A stretch of DNA of 25,886 bases from Gemmatimonadales bacterium UBA7889 (GTDB lineage Bacteria; Gemmatimonadota; Gemmatimonadetes; Longimicrobiales; Gaopeijiaceae): contig DLRL01000077.1 of the NCBI GenBank assembly GCA_002501085.1, forward strand, positions 1 to 25,886. The letters run 5' to 3'. Made by a program: the position numbers and the translations under genes. Below, one piece after another: positions 9,041 to 16,534 of the stretch; position 1 is the first letter of the stretch, and each line of letters opens with the position of its first letter. The notes beneath the pieces were generated by a model, which did not search any database, had not been told where the DNA came from, and saw nothing but the letters and a program-made list of their open reading frames with translations.

Positions 9041-9363
9041 ATATTACCCTAGTTACTAGGCCAGGAACTCCAAGGGTGACTGGAGATCAGGTCGTTAGTT
9101 AACCGTATGTGCTTATGGGCGCAGGGAGCCGTTGACCTGGCATCTGACTTCTCACAGATTGTCGTTCCGCTGCTTGCAGCGGGTCACAGTCAGGAAGTGG
9201 ATCGCAGTGACCGGCGGTCCCGCCTTCAGGGCTCCTAGAGAGCTGACGTGAGGGTCGCGAAGATCGGTACTTGGGATTGTTCCAAGGGTCGTATCCTGTG
9301 GTCGCGGCTCGAGACTTGTCTCGGGCCTTTTTTATACAACGGATTTATTGGAGGTCAACAGAA
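9041..9363 (+). promoter_or_regulatory. Structured 5' leader of infC-rpmI-rplT
   Basis: This 323-base gap contains no gene but many inverted repeats. CCTAG/CTAGG lies at 9048-9060 just after the thrS stop. A perfect hairpin at 9167-9182 has CCGCTGC and GCAGCGG arms and a CTTG loop. GGTCAC (9182-9187) can pair with GTGACC (9207-9212). GGAGCC (9125-9130) can pair with GGCTCC (9230-9235). CTTGG (9270-9274) can pair with CCAAG (9282-9286). The series ends in an intrinsic terminator at 9306-9333, only ~30 bases before the infC start. In Bacillus and others the infC operon is controlled by L20 or IF3 through its leader; an attenuation role here is inferred. TTGACC at 9132-9137 with CAGATT at 9155-9160 is a weak promoter candidate. 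Confidence 0.6.
9306..9333 (+). terminator. Intrinsic terminator / attenuator ahead of infC
   Basis: GGCTCGAGAC (9306-9315) pairs with GTCTCGGGCC (9318-9327) over ten positions with one G-U pair. If the innermost pair opens, the loop is CTTG. Six T residues (9328-9333) follow directly. Its place between the leader and the infC ribosome-binding site (GGAGGT, 9350-9355) makes it a likely conditional terminator rather than the end of the thrS transcript alone. Confidence 0.82.
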
Positions 9364-9882
9364 ATCAGCAAAGAACGCATTCGTGTAAACGAGCAGATTA
9401 GGATCAGCCCAGTGCGGCTCATTCAAGATGATGGCGAGCAAATCGGTATTGTTTCGATGGATGAAGCCCGTGAGCGTGCGGCCGAAAGAAAGATGGACCT
9501 GGTAGAGGTTGCACCGGAAGCTCGACCGCCTGTGGTCAAGATGATGGACTACGGTAAGTACAAGTATGAAGCTGCACGTGCTGCTCGAGAATCGAGAAAA
9601 AAGCAGCATGTCATCCAGGTCAAAGAGGTTAAATTTAGGCCTGGTATTGAAGACCATGATTATAAGTTCAAGTTGCGCCATGCTCGGCGTTTTCTTGAAG
9701 AGGGTAACAAGGTCAAACTGACGATGATGTTCCGTGGTCGGCAGGTGACCCACCCTGAGATTGGACGCGAAGTGCTTATTCGGGTTGCAGGTGACTTGGA
9801 AGACTTGGGGACACTTGAGACGAGCCCGAGTATGGAAGGACGGTTGATGTCAATGATTGTAGCGCCGTTGAACACTAAATAG
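9364..9882 (+). CDS. infC: Translation initiation factor IF-3, ATC start
   Basis: IF-3 binds the 30S subunit and checks initiator tRNA and start codon choice. The protein opens Ser-Lys-Glu-Arg-Ile-Arg-Val-Asn-Glu-Gln-Ile-Arg, the usual IF-3 N-terminus, and continues through a full C-terminal domain, about 172 residues in all. No ATG, GTG or TTG sits at the right place. The ATC at 9364 follows a strong GGAGGT (9350-9355) by 8 bases, so I call it the start. Non-canonical starts (ATT in E. coli, ATC in Myxococcus) are a known feature of infC and allow IF-3 to repress itself. A TTG at 9271 in frame would force translation through the terminator hairpin and add 31 residues unlike IF-3, so I reject it. 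Confidence 0.93.
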   Translation: MSKERIRVNEQIRISPVRLIQDDGEQIGIVSMDEARERAAERKMDLVEVAPEARPPVVKMMDYGKYKYEAARAARESRKKQHVIQVKEVKFRPGIEDHDYKFKLRHARRFLEEGNKVKLTMMFRGRQVTHPEIGREVLIRVAGDLEDLGTLETSPSMEGRLMSMIVAPLNTK

Positions 9883-9929
9883 CGGAACCGGGCCCTGGAT
9901 TGATTGGTCCGGGGAAGACGGAGGTCGAT

Positions 9930-10130
9930 ATGCCAAAGATGAAAACGCACCGTGGGGCCGCCAAGCGCATAAAGAAAACTGCGAGTGGTAAGCTTAAGCG
10001 GATGAAGGCGTTCAAGTCCCATATCTTGACAAAGAAAGACAGGAAGCGGAAGCGCAGGCTTCGCAAGTCTGATCTCGTGGCAGGCGCAGACCGTAAGCGT
10101 CTGAACCGAATGCTACCCTACGGATCTTGA
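9930..10130 (+). CDS. rpmI: Large ribosomal subunit protein bL35
   Basis: This 66-residue, very basic protein begins Met-Pro-Lys-Met-Lys-Thr-His-Arg-Gly-Ala-Ala-Lys-Arg, the standard bL35 opening, and ends Tyr-Gly-Ser. The ATG at 9930 has GGAGG at 9920-9924. An in-frame ATG at 9900 would add ten residues not found in the family. It lies 47 bases after infC and 10 bases before rplT in the classic IF3-L35-L20 operon, so it is likely controlled by the leader upstream of infC. Confidence 0.97.
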   Translation: MPKMKTHRGAAKRIKKTASGKLKRMKAFKSHILTKKDRKRKRRLRKSDLVAGADRKRLNRMLPYGS

Positions 10131-10140
10131 GGAGTTAACC

Positions 10141-10506
10141 ATGCCCAGAGTGACTTCTGCTGTCGCACGTAATAAGCGAAAGAAAAAGGTCCTGAAGGCA
10201 GCCAAAGGCTACTTCGGGGGTAGGAAGAACTTATATCGTACTGCGAAAGACGCGGTGGAGAAGGGTTGGGAGCACGCGTACAGAGATCGGAGAAAAAAGA
10301 AAAGAAACTTCCGACGCCTCTGGATTGCACGTATCAATGCGGCCGCGAGAGAGCATGATCTATCATATTCTCGGTTTATTAACGGACTGAAGCATGCTGG
10401 AGTTGAGCTCGACCGCAAAGCGCTTGCTGATCTTGCAGTACATAACCCTGAAGCGTTTGGACATGTTGTCGATCGGGCCAAGGCAAGCTTAGCAGCTAAG
10501 ACGTGA
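10141..10506 (+). CDS. rplT: Large ribosomal subunit protein bL20
   Basis: This 121-residue basic protein has the bL20 N-terminal extension (Met-Pro-Arg-Val, then Arg/Lys-rich helices with Ala-Lys-Gly-Tyr-Phe-Gly) and the globular C-terminal half. It is an early assembly protein that binds 23S rRNA. In several bacteria it also binds its own mRNA leader to repress the operon, which is relevant to the structured leader at 9041-9363. A GAGGAG sequence ends about seven bases before the ATG. A terminator follows at 10553-10583. Confidence 0.98.
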   Translation: MPRVTSAVARNKRKKKVLKAAKGYFGGRKNLYRTAKDAVEKGWEHAYRDRRKKKRNFRRLWIARINAAAREHDLSYSRFINGLKHAGVELDRKALADLAVHNPEAFGHVVDRAKASLAAKT

Positions 10507-10552
10507 TGATGGGATAGGGGACCTGAGTGGTTTCTAGGGTTGATCTAAATAT

Positions 10553-10583
10553 GGCTCCGCCGCTTAGGCTGCGGGGTCTTTTT
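10553..10583 (+). terminator. Intrinsic terminator after rplT
   Basis: GGCTCCGCCGC (10553-10563) pairs with GCTGCGGGGTC (10568-10578) around a TTAG loop, with one mismatch and two G-U pairs, and is followed by five T residues (10579-10583). It separates the infC-rpmI-rplT unit from pheS. The remaining ~100 bases before pheS must hold a promoter if pheS has its own, but only weak matches are visible (for example TTGCGA and TAGCTT with 16-base spacing). Confidence 0.8.
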
Positions 10584-10682
10584 CCAGTGAGTCATTTTGT
10601 ATGGCTGATGTGGGATTGCGACCGAATACACCGCTGATAGCTTTCGCCACTATTCAGACAGCGTATTTACACGGGATCTCGA

Positions 10683-11705
10683 ATGACCGATAAGAGTCTG
10701 ATCGCCGTTCTTAAGAAGTTCGAGACTGAGGGTCTGGCCGCCGTTCGGGATGCATCTGACCTAGGTGCTCTAGAAAGGGTGCGGGTAGAGTTACTCGGAC
10801 GTAAGGAAGGCAGTATCTCTGTAGTGCTCCGGGGGTTGAGTAATGTGCCGCCAGATGAGCGTCCGACTGTGGGCCAGGAAGCAAATCGAGTAAAAGAGAT
10901 ATTGAGCAGGGCGATCGTCGAGCGTGAAAGCTCGTTCATCGAGGGTACGAGTATTAGTCATGAAGACCTGACTCTTCCTTCGAGGGCTACTTGGGAAGGT
11001 GCAATCCATCCTGTTACCCAAGCTGTAGACGAGATTTCAAAAATCTTTCGGGATCTGGGATTCACACGGGCGCGTGGCCCAGAGGCGGATACTGAGTGGT
11101 ACAACTTCGAGGCATTGAATACCCCACTGGATCATCCGGCTGCAGACGAACAGGATACTCTATATCTCACGGACTCGGTTCTGCTGAGGAGTCACACTTC
11201 TCCTGTGCAGATGCGAACAATGGAAAAGCACGATCCGCCAATCCGGATTATCGCCCCCGGTTGGGTCTACCGCAGGGACACCTATGATGCGACACACACC
11301 CCGGCTTTTATGCAGGTAGAGGGCCTCGTTATCGACGAGGGTATCACATTTGTGGATTTCAAAGCCACACTGGCTGAATTCGCACGGCGTTATTGGGGTC
11401 CTGACACAGAGGTCCGTTTTCGCCCTTCGTTCTTCCCATTCACGGAACCCAGTGCCGAAGTTGACGTTAAGCGGGTTGTCACACGGCAGGATGGGACACG
11501 GGAGGAAATGGAATGGTTGGAGATTATGGGTGCAGGGATGGTTGATCCTGCAGTAATCGAAAATGCGGGGTACGACCCAGAGCGTTATACCGGTTTCGCA
11601 TTCGGAATGGGCCCGGGCAGGATCGCCATGATCAAGCACGGCGTTGATGACTTGAGACGTTTCTTTGAAAATGACGTCCGTTTCCTGGGACAGTTTACAT
11701 CGTGA
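10683..11705 (+). CDS. pheS: Phenylalanine--tRNA ligase alpha subunit
   Basis: PheS is the catalytic subunit of the alpha2-beta2 PheRS. The 340-residue length is typical. An N-terminal helical tRNA-binding arm covers about residues 1-85. The class II catalytic core follows, with Gly-Trp-Val-Tyr-Arg-Arg-Asp and His-Thr-Pro-Ala-Phe-Met-Gln-Val-Glu-Gly (motif 2 area), Phe-Thr-Glu-Pro-Ser-Ala-Glu-Val-Asp, and the motif 3 region Gly-Met-Gly-Pro-Gly-Arg-Ile-Ala-Met. The ATG at 10683 is preceded by GGGA. The stop overlaps the GTG start of pheT, so the two subunits are translationally coupled. Confidence 0.97.
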   Translation: MTDKSLIAVLKKFETEGLAAVRDASDLGALERVRVELLGRKEGSISVVLRGLSNVPPDERPTVGQEANRVKEILSRAIVERESSFIEGTSISHEDLTLPSRATWEGAIHPVTQAVDEISKIFRDLGFTRARGPEADTEWYNFEALNTPLDHPAADEQDTLYLTDSVLLRSHTSPVQMRTMEKHDPPIRIIAPGWVYRRDTYDATHTPAFMQVEGLVIDEGITFVDFKATLAEFARRYWGPDTEVRFRPSFFPFTEPSAEVDVKRVVTRQDGTREEMEWLEIMGAGMVDPAVIENAGYDPERYTGFAFGMGPGRIAMIKHGVDDLRRFFENDVRFLGQFTS

Positions 11706-14110
11706 ATGCCTCGTATCGCTGGCTCTTAGACTGCGTACCAGGGCTGCAACTTACACCAGAGGAAATTGGTGAACATCTTGCTTTGCGCGGAGCACCTCTT
11801 GATGGAACAGTCTCTCCGGGAAGAGGACTTGAAGATGTTGTCGTGGGTCGAGTAATCAGTGCCGAGAAACATCCTAATGCTGACAGGCTAACATTGTGCG
11901 AAGTCGATGGCGGAAAGGGGATCGTATCTGTTGTGTGTGGAGCTCCAAACGTTCTGGAGGGGGCCTGGTATCCATTTGCCCCTGTAGGAGCAGTTCTCCC
12001 GGGCGACCTGAAGCTGAAAAAAGCTAAGATTCGAGGTGAGGTATCTCATGGTATGTTATGCTCTGCAAAAGAGTTAGGGCTAGGAATAGATCATGGGGGA
12101 ATCTATCAAATTCATGGAGAGTTTATACCGGGTGAGTCGTTTATAGAGGCCATGGGGCTGGACGATGTCACGATGGATGTAGAGATCACTGCGAACCGCG
12201 GTGATCTGCTATCGCACCTAGGTATTTCAAGGGAACTCGCACATGCGGGTAGGGGAACTGTGCTAGTTCCGGATTTTCCTGATGATCCCAAGATTTCACT
12301 TGCCTTTGAGCGAGACCGGGAGGAAGCACGTTTTGGTGCTGTCGGTATTCGAATTGAGGACCCGGACCTATGTAGCCGGTACCTTGGAGTTGTCATTCGG
12401 GGGGTATCGGTGGGCGAGTCTCCGGCATGGCTACAACAGAGACTTCGAGGGGCCGGTGCCCGTCCGATCAATAACGTAGTTGATGCTACCAACTATGTAA
12501 TGTTGGAGTTGGGCCAACCACTTCACGCTTTCGACCTGAACAAGTTAGAAGGGACTTCGATCGTAGTTCGGCGAGCCGGAGAGAGGGAGAGTAAATTCGC
12601 CACACTCGATGAAGAACACCGCGCTCTGTCATCTGACATGCTTATGATCTGTGATCTACAGAAGCCCGTTGCAATCGGTGGGGTTATGGGTGGGCTTGAA
12701 TCGGAAGTCACAAATGATACGGTAGATGTGCTTCTTGAGGGTGCACTCTTCAATCCTCAGTCAATTCGTGCTACTCGCAAAAAACTGGGCCTATCGACTG
12801 ATGCGTCGTACAGGTTCGAGAGGGGGGTTGACCCTGAAGGGATCGAACTAGCTGTGTCCAGAGCCGCTGCTTTGATCCTATCGACTGCGGATGGGGTGAT
12901 TGATGGCCCAGTCCTTGATTGCTGTGCAGTCGAATTTGAAGCGGATGTGGTATCACTCAGACTTTCGCGAATAGAGCATGTCTTGGGAGTAGGCTTCACC
13001 AGCCTAGAGGTCCGGAGTCTATTAGAGCCCTTGGGATTCCAGTTGGTTGATGAGGATGAACGAGTCGTCAATGTTAGAGTTCCGGGATTCCGATCCTATG
13101 ACGTAACGCGTGAGATTGACTTGATTGAGGAAATTGCACGCACGCATGGCTATGACAAGTTCCCGTCAGAGATGCGTCCTTACAGGCCAAGTAACGTTCC
13201 AGATCACCCTATGTTTGAGCTAGAAGATGAGCTTCGTAGGGTCTTGGCAAATAGAGGGTTGTTCGAAGCGCAAACACCCGCATTTGTTCCAGAATCAGAA
13301 GGTGACGTGCAGGTAGCGAATCCGCTTACATCCACAGAACCTTTTGTACGGAGAGCGATCTTACCTTCTCTGCTCCGCAGGGTTGAGCACAATTTTGCTC
13401 ATGGAAATCGGGACGTCCGGCTTTTCGAGATCGCGACTTCATTCCGGAAGGCTGGAAAAGGGGAGCCTCCTCGTGAAGAGGCACACCTTGCTGTAGTCAT
13501 GACCGGTAGACGCGAACCCTCTCATTGGTCTAGGCGGGATGAATTTATAGCGGTCTGGGACCTGAAGGCGTTGCTCGAGACAGTGGTGCGCATCTCATAT
13601 GCAGGCGCAGCGAAAGTCATTGTCGAGGCTGATGTTGTGGCGCCGTTCCACGAAGGGACCTGTCTTGCTGTAATGGACAGAACAGACCTTAGTGTGGGTC
13701 ACGGCGGGTTAGTCTTGCCTAGCGAGGTCGACGCTCCTGTCTGGGCTGGAGATATTTGGGGATTCGAGATCACACTTCCGTCGAACCCCCTGAGATTGCC
13801 GACCCCTAAGCATGTACCTCTCCCGACTTTCCCAGCTATCGAACGTGATTTAGCACTGATTGTGCCGATAGGTCACACTGGGGCCGAGCTCGACTTGTTA
13901 ATAAGAAACTCTGGGGGAGCGTTACTTGAGTCTCTAGAAATGTTTGATCTGTACTTTGACCCCGAAAATGACAATGGTATGCGGTCACTAGCATTCCGAC
14001 TGCGCTTCCGATCGGCAGATCGAACCTTAAAGGACAAGGAAGTGGACAGGTCTGTGAACCTGATTCTCCGTAGGCTCAAGGAGGAATTGGATGTCGAACC
14101 CCGAGGGTAA
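11702..14110 (+). CDS. pheT: Phenylalanine--tRNA ligase beta subunit
   Basis: This 802-residue protein is the non-catalytic, editing and tRNA-binding partner of PheS. The GTG start overlaps the pheS stop. Visible domains in order are an EMAP-type OB tRNA-binding domain (about residues 40-150), the B3/B4 editing region (about 210-390), B5 (about 400-475), the inactive catalytic-like core (about 480-690) and a C-terminal FDX-ACB anticodon-binding domain (about 705-800). The last 20 bases overlap the start of a small coiled-coil gene, implying coupling with the zapA pair. Confidence 0.97.
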   Translation: MNASYRWLLDCVPGLQLTPEEIGEHLALRGAPLDGTVSPGRGLEDVVVGRVISAEKHPNADRLTLCEVDGGKGIVSVVCGAPNVLEGAWYPFAPVGAVLPGDLKLKKAKIRGEVSHGMLCSAKELGLGIDHGGIYQIHGEFIPGESFIEAMGLDDVTMDVEITANRGDLLSHLGISRELAHAGRGTVLVPDFPDDPKISLAFERDREEARFGAVGIRIEDPDLCSRYLGVVIRGVSVGESPAWLQQRLRGAGARPINNVVDATNYVMLELGQPLHAFDLNKLEGTSIVVRRAGERESKFATLDEEHRALSSDMLMICDLQKPVAIGGVMGGLESEVTNDTVDVLLEGALFNPQSIRATRKKLGLSTDASYRFERGVDPEGIELAVSRAAALILSTADGVIDGPVLDCCAVEFEADVVSLRLSRIEHVLGVGFTSLEVRSLLEPLGFQLVDEDERVVNVRVPGFRSYDVTREIDLIEEIARTHGYDKFPSEMRPYRPSNVPDHPMFELEDELRRVLANRGLFEAQTPAFVPESEGDVQVANPLTSTEPFVRRAILPSLLRRVEHNFAHGNRDVRLFEIATSFRKAGKGEPPREEAHLAVVMTGRREPSHWSRRDEFIAVWDLKALLETVVRISYAGAAKVIVEADVVAPFHEGTCLAVMDRTDLSVGHGGLVLPSEVDAPVWAGDIWGFEITLPSNPLRLPTPKHVPLPTFPAIERDLALIVPIGHTGAELDLLIRNSGGALLESLEMFDLYFDPENDNGMRSLAFRLRFRSADRTLKDKEVDRSVNLILRRLKEELDVEPRG

Positions 14111-14402
14111 CGGAGAAGGACCGGAGCAAACTGCCTTTGTCGAACTGGAGAAGATTGTCGAGGCGGCCCTTCAACATCTAGCAGAGGTAACTCGCCGCGC
14201 TGAGATGGCAGAAGACAGGAACGCGGAATTCGAAACACTCATCAAACGTTTTGCGGGTGATGAAGGTGACGCGGGCCAGGTGCTCCATCGGCTTGCTCAA
14301 CTAGAGGAGGACAACGAGGACATGCGTTCCCGATTAGAGGCAGGTCAGGTTAGCGTCAATAAGTTGATAGCAAAGATACGCTTTGTGGAGGAGGGACAAT
14401 GA
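14091..14402 (+). CDS. Small coiled-coil protein coupled to zapA
   Basis: This encodes 103 residues with a strong AAGGAGG at 14078-14084 and an ATG at 14091 inside the end of pheT. It ends in an ATGA overlap with zapA (14399-14402). The sequence is acidic and rich in Glu, Ala, Leu and Arg. A first helix spans about residues 17-52 and a second heptad-like helix about residues 62-102, with no membrane segment or catalytic motif. I do not recognise a named family. Its position directly before zapA with overlapping codons suggests a partner in Z-ring assembly, possibly a ZapB-like role, but that is inference from context only. Confidence 0.75.
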   Translation: MSNPEGNGEGPEQTAFVELEKIVEAALQHLAEVTRRAEMAEDRNAEFETLIKRFAGDEGDAGQVLHRLAQLEEDNEDMRSRLEAGQVSVNKLIAKIRFVEEGQ

Positions 14403-14719
14403 CTCCCTCAAAGATTGCGGTCACAGTCCGAATAGCGGGTGAAGAACATACGATCCGAGCGGACGTGGAGCCTGAGCATACTAAGCGTTGTGCAAAGATG
14501 GTGGATGACCGGATTCACGAGATCAATGTCCAGACCGGGCTAGTCGACGGTGACAAGGCAGCGATACTTGCAGCTCTCTCGATAGCTGATGAGTACTTTC
14601 AGGCGCGACAGGAGATTGGAGTATTGCGTAGTAAAATTGCTGGTAGGGCAGAGAAATTAGCGCGTCGTATCGAAGACGATATTCCCAATCTAATTCCCGA
14701 CCTCGAATTGGGACTCTGA
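14399..14719 (+). CDS. zapA: Cell division protein ZapA
   Basis: ZapA binds FtsZ and bundles protofilaments at mid-cell. This 106-residue protein has the ZapA pattern. An N-terminal beta region (Val-Thr-Val-Arg-Ile-Ala-Gly-Glu-Glu-His-Thr-Ile) is followed by a helix with the Ala-Ala-Ile-Leu-Ala-Ala-Leu-Ser-Ile-Ala-Asp-Glu segment, then a C-terminal coiled coil. A GGAGGAGG precedes the ATG closely. The start overlaps the stop of the small coiled-coil gene. A 174-base gap with several inverted repeats follows before rny. Confidence 0.88.
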   Translation: MTPSKIAVTVRIAGEEHTIRADVEPEHTKRCAKMVDDRIHEINVQTGLVDGDKAAILAALSIADEYFQARQEIGVLRSKIAGRAEKLARRIEDDIPNLIPDLELGL

Positions 14720-14893
14720 AGTAGGTACAGAGGATAACTGCCATCGCTAACCCGCCTGCTTCTAGCTTGCGTCCTACTTACACCTGTCCTCTATTCTGGA
14801 GCGATAGAAAGACTCAGCCGTCTCTAGTAATGCGGTTGAGTTCCAGATTACTCATTCTCGACACGTCCCTTGTGTCGATTCCGGAGTCAATAA
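14720..14893 (+). ncRNA. Candidate structured RNA or leader between zapA and rny
   Basis: No gene is visible, but the segment is rich in complementary arms. AAGTAGG (14719-14725) pairs with CCTACTT (14773-14779). AGAGGA (14729-14734) pairs with TCCTCT (14787-14792). These two pairs interleave as in a pseudoknot or a switch. ACTCAGCCG (14812-14820) pairs with CGGTTGAGT (14833-14841) with one G-U. TCGACAC (14858-14864) pairs perfectly with GTGTCGA (14872-14878). The place after zapA is where 6S RNA lies in many proteobacteria, so a 6S-like RNA is possible, but I do not see the 6S consensus. It could equally be the 5' leader of rny, whose GGAG lies at 14883-14886. Confidence 0.3.
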
Positions 14894-16465
14894 ATGGTCA
14901 CCCCGCCATTCTTATGGGCGGCGGCTGGCCTCGTTTTTGGGGTTCTTGTCGGATTCCTCGTATCGAGGAATCGGTCACGGGCCCTATATGAGCTTGAGAA
15001 GGAAGAGTCTAAGGACGAGGCCTCCCGCATCCTTAACAGGGCGCAGGAAGAAGCAGAGAGCGTTCGTAAAGCAGGTGAGCTAGCCGGTCGCGAAGGAGCT
15101 TCTCGACTGCGTGAAGCTTGGGAGAAAGAAGAGGATCGCCGTCGCGAAGAGATTGAACGCTCTGAACGCAGACTCCAGGAGCGCTCCGATGCCCTCAGTC
15201 AAAAGTCGGATGACTTTAGTTCTCGAGAAACAGATCTCAAAAACCGAGACACTGAACTTGAGGAGCGTGTAGCTGCGTTATCTCGAAGGGATGCAGAGCT
15301 CCGTGAAGCGAACTCAAAGATCCGCAAGCGTCTCGAGCAAGTAGCAGGACTTACTAGGGACGAAGCGAAGAAAGATCTAATCGAAGACCTAAAGGATGAG
15401 GCCCAGGCCGAGGCCGCCAATGCTCTAAGAGAAATACGGGAACAGGCCCAGCGAGAATCAGACCGTGAGGCTAAGAAGATCTTGACCCTTTCTATTCAGC
15501 GTATGGCTGCTGATGTGACAGCGGATACTACCGTTTCAGTTGTTCAACTCCCGTCTGACGAGATGAAGGGTCGTATTATCGGTCGGGAGGGACGAAACAT
15601 ACGGTCCTTTGAACAGGCGACGGGTGTAGATGTGATCATTGATGATACACCCGAAGCAGTAGTTTTATCGGCCTTCGATCCAGTCCGGCGCGAAGTTGCT
15701 CGTATTGCTCTCCAACGCTTGGTCGAGGACGGAAGAATTCATCCTGGACGCATCGAGGAGATCGTTGAAAAGGCGGCAAGCGATATCGATCAGGAGATGT
15801 TGGATGCGGCGGAAGAAGCACTCTATGAACTTGGCATCCATGGGGTGCATCCCGAGATCGTCAAGACGCTTGGCCGCCTCCGTTTCCGCACCTCTTATGG
15901 TCAAAACCAGCTTCGGCATGCCAAGGAAGTAGCACAACTCGCTGGAAATATGGCTTCAGAAATTGGACTCGACGTCCAGACTACCAAACGTGCAGGTTTG
16001 CTACATGATGTGGGTAAGGGCATGACACATGACCATGAAGGGACACACGTCGAACTTGGTTACCGGCTATGTAAGAAGCATGGCGAAGAGCCCATCGTGC
16101 TGAATGCAATCAAAGCCCATCATGACGAAGAACCTCACCACTTCGCTGAAACCTTCCTAGTTTCGGCCGCAGATGCGATTAGTGGATCACGTCCGGGAGC
16201 TCGGCGTGAAATGTTTGAAGGTTATGTGAAGCGTTTGGAGAAACTCGAAGAACTCGCTATGGAACACCCGGGAGTAGAGCGATGCTTTGCTATCCAGGCA
16301 GGTCGTGAGTTACGGGTCATGGTGGAACCCGATAAGGTAGGAGACGATCAGATGGCTAAGATTTCTGAGGCTGTCGCAAGGCGCATTGAAGGTGAACTCC
16401 AATACCCTGGGCAGATCAAGGTTGTTGTTATCAGGGAGACGCGGGCCATTGATTTAGCCAAGTAA
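14894..16465 (+). CDS. rny: Ribonuclease Y
   Basis: RNase Y is a membrane-anchored endoribonuclease that starts mRNA decay. This 523-residue protein has the complete layout. A transmembrane segment covers about residues 5-24. A long charged coiled coil runs from about 28 to 200. A KH domain carries Gly-Arg-Ile-Ile-Gly-Arg-Glu-Gly at 226-233. An HD domain has H371-D372 in Leu-Leu-His-Asp-Val-Gly-Lys-Gly, and a C-terminal domain follows. The ATG at 14894 has GGAG seven bases upstream. The preceding gap holds strong hairpins that may affect its expression. Confidence 0.97.
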   Translation: MVTPPFLWAAAGLVFGVLVGFLVSRNRSRALYELEKEESKDEASRILNRAQEEAESVRKAGELAGREGASRLREAWEKEEDRRREEIERSERRLQERSDALSQKSDDFSSRETDLKNRDTELEERVAALSRRDAELREANSKIRKRLEQVAGLTRDEAKKDLIEDLKDEAQAEAANALREIREQAQRESDREAKKILTLSIQRMAADVTADTTVSVVQLPSDEMKGRIIGREGRNIRSFEQATGVDVIIDDTPEAVVLSAFDPVRREVARIALQRLVEDGRIHPGRIEEIVEKAASDIDQEMLDAAEEALYELGIHGVHPEIVKTLGRLRFRTSYGQNQLRHAKEVAQLAGNMASEIGLDVQTTKRAGLLHDVGKGMTHDHEGTHVELGYRLCKKHGEEPIVLNAIKAHHDEEPHHFAETFLVSAADAISGSRPGARREMFEGYVKRLEKLEELAMEHPGVERCFAIQAGRELRVMVEPDKVGDDQMAKISEAVARRIEGELQYPGQIKVVVIRETRAIDLAK

Positions 16466-16534
16466 GAAACAGCCTGGCTTCAGAGGTGTTACTTTCCCTG
16501 TCCTCTATCTAAGTACTTCTAACACGGTTAGTGC

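Noticed and set aside
9271..9363. N-terminal extension of infC from TTG 9271
   Set aside because: It runs through the intrinsic terminator at 9306-9333 and adds residues unlike IF-3, whereas ATC 9364 has the right ribosome-binding site and N-terminus.
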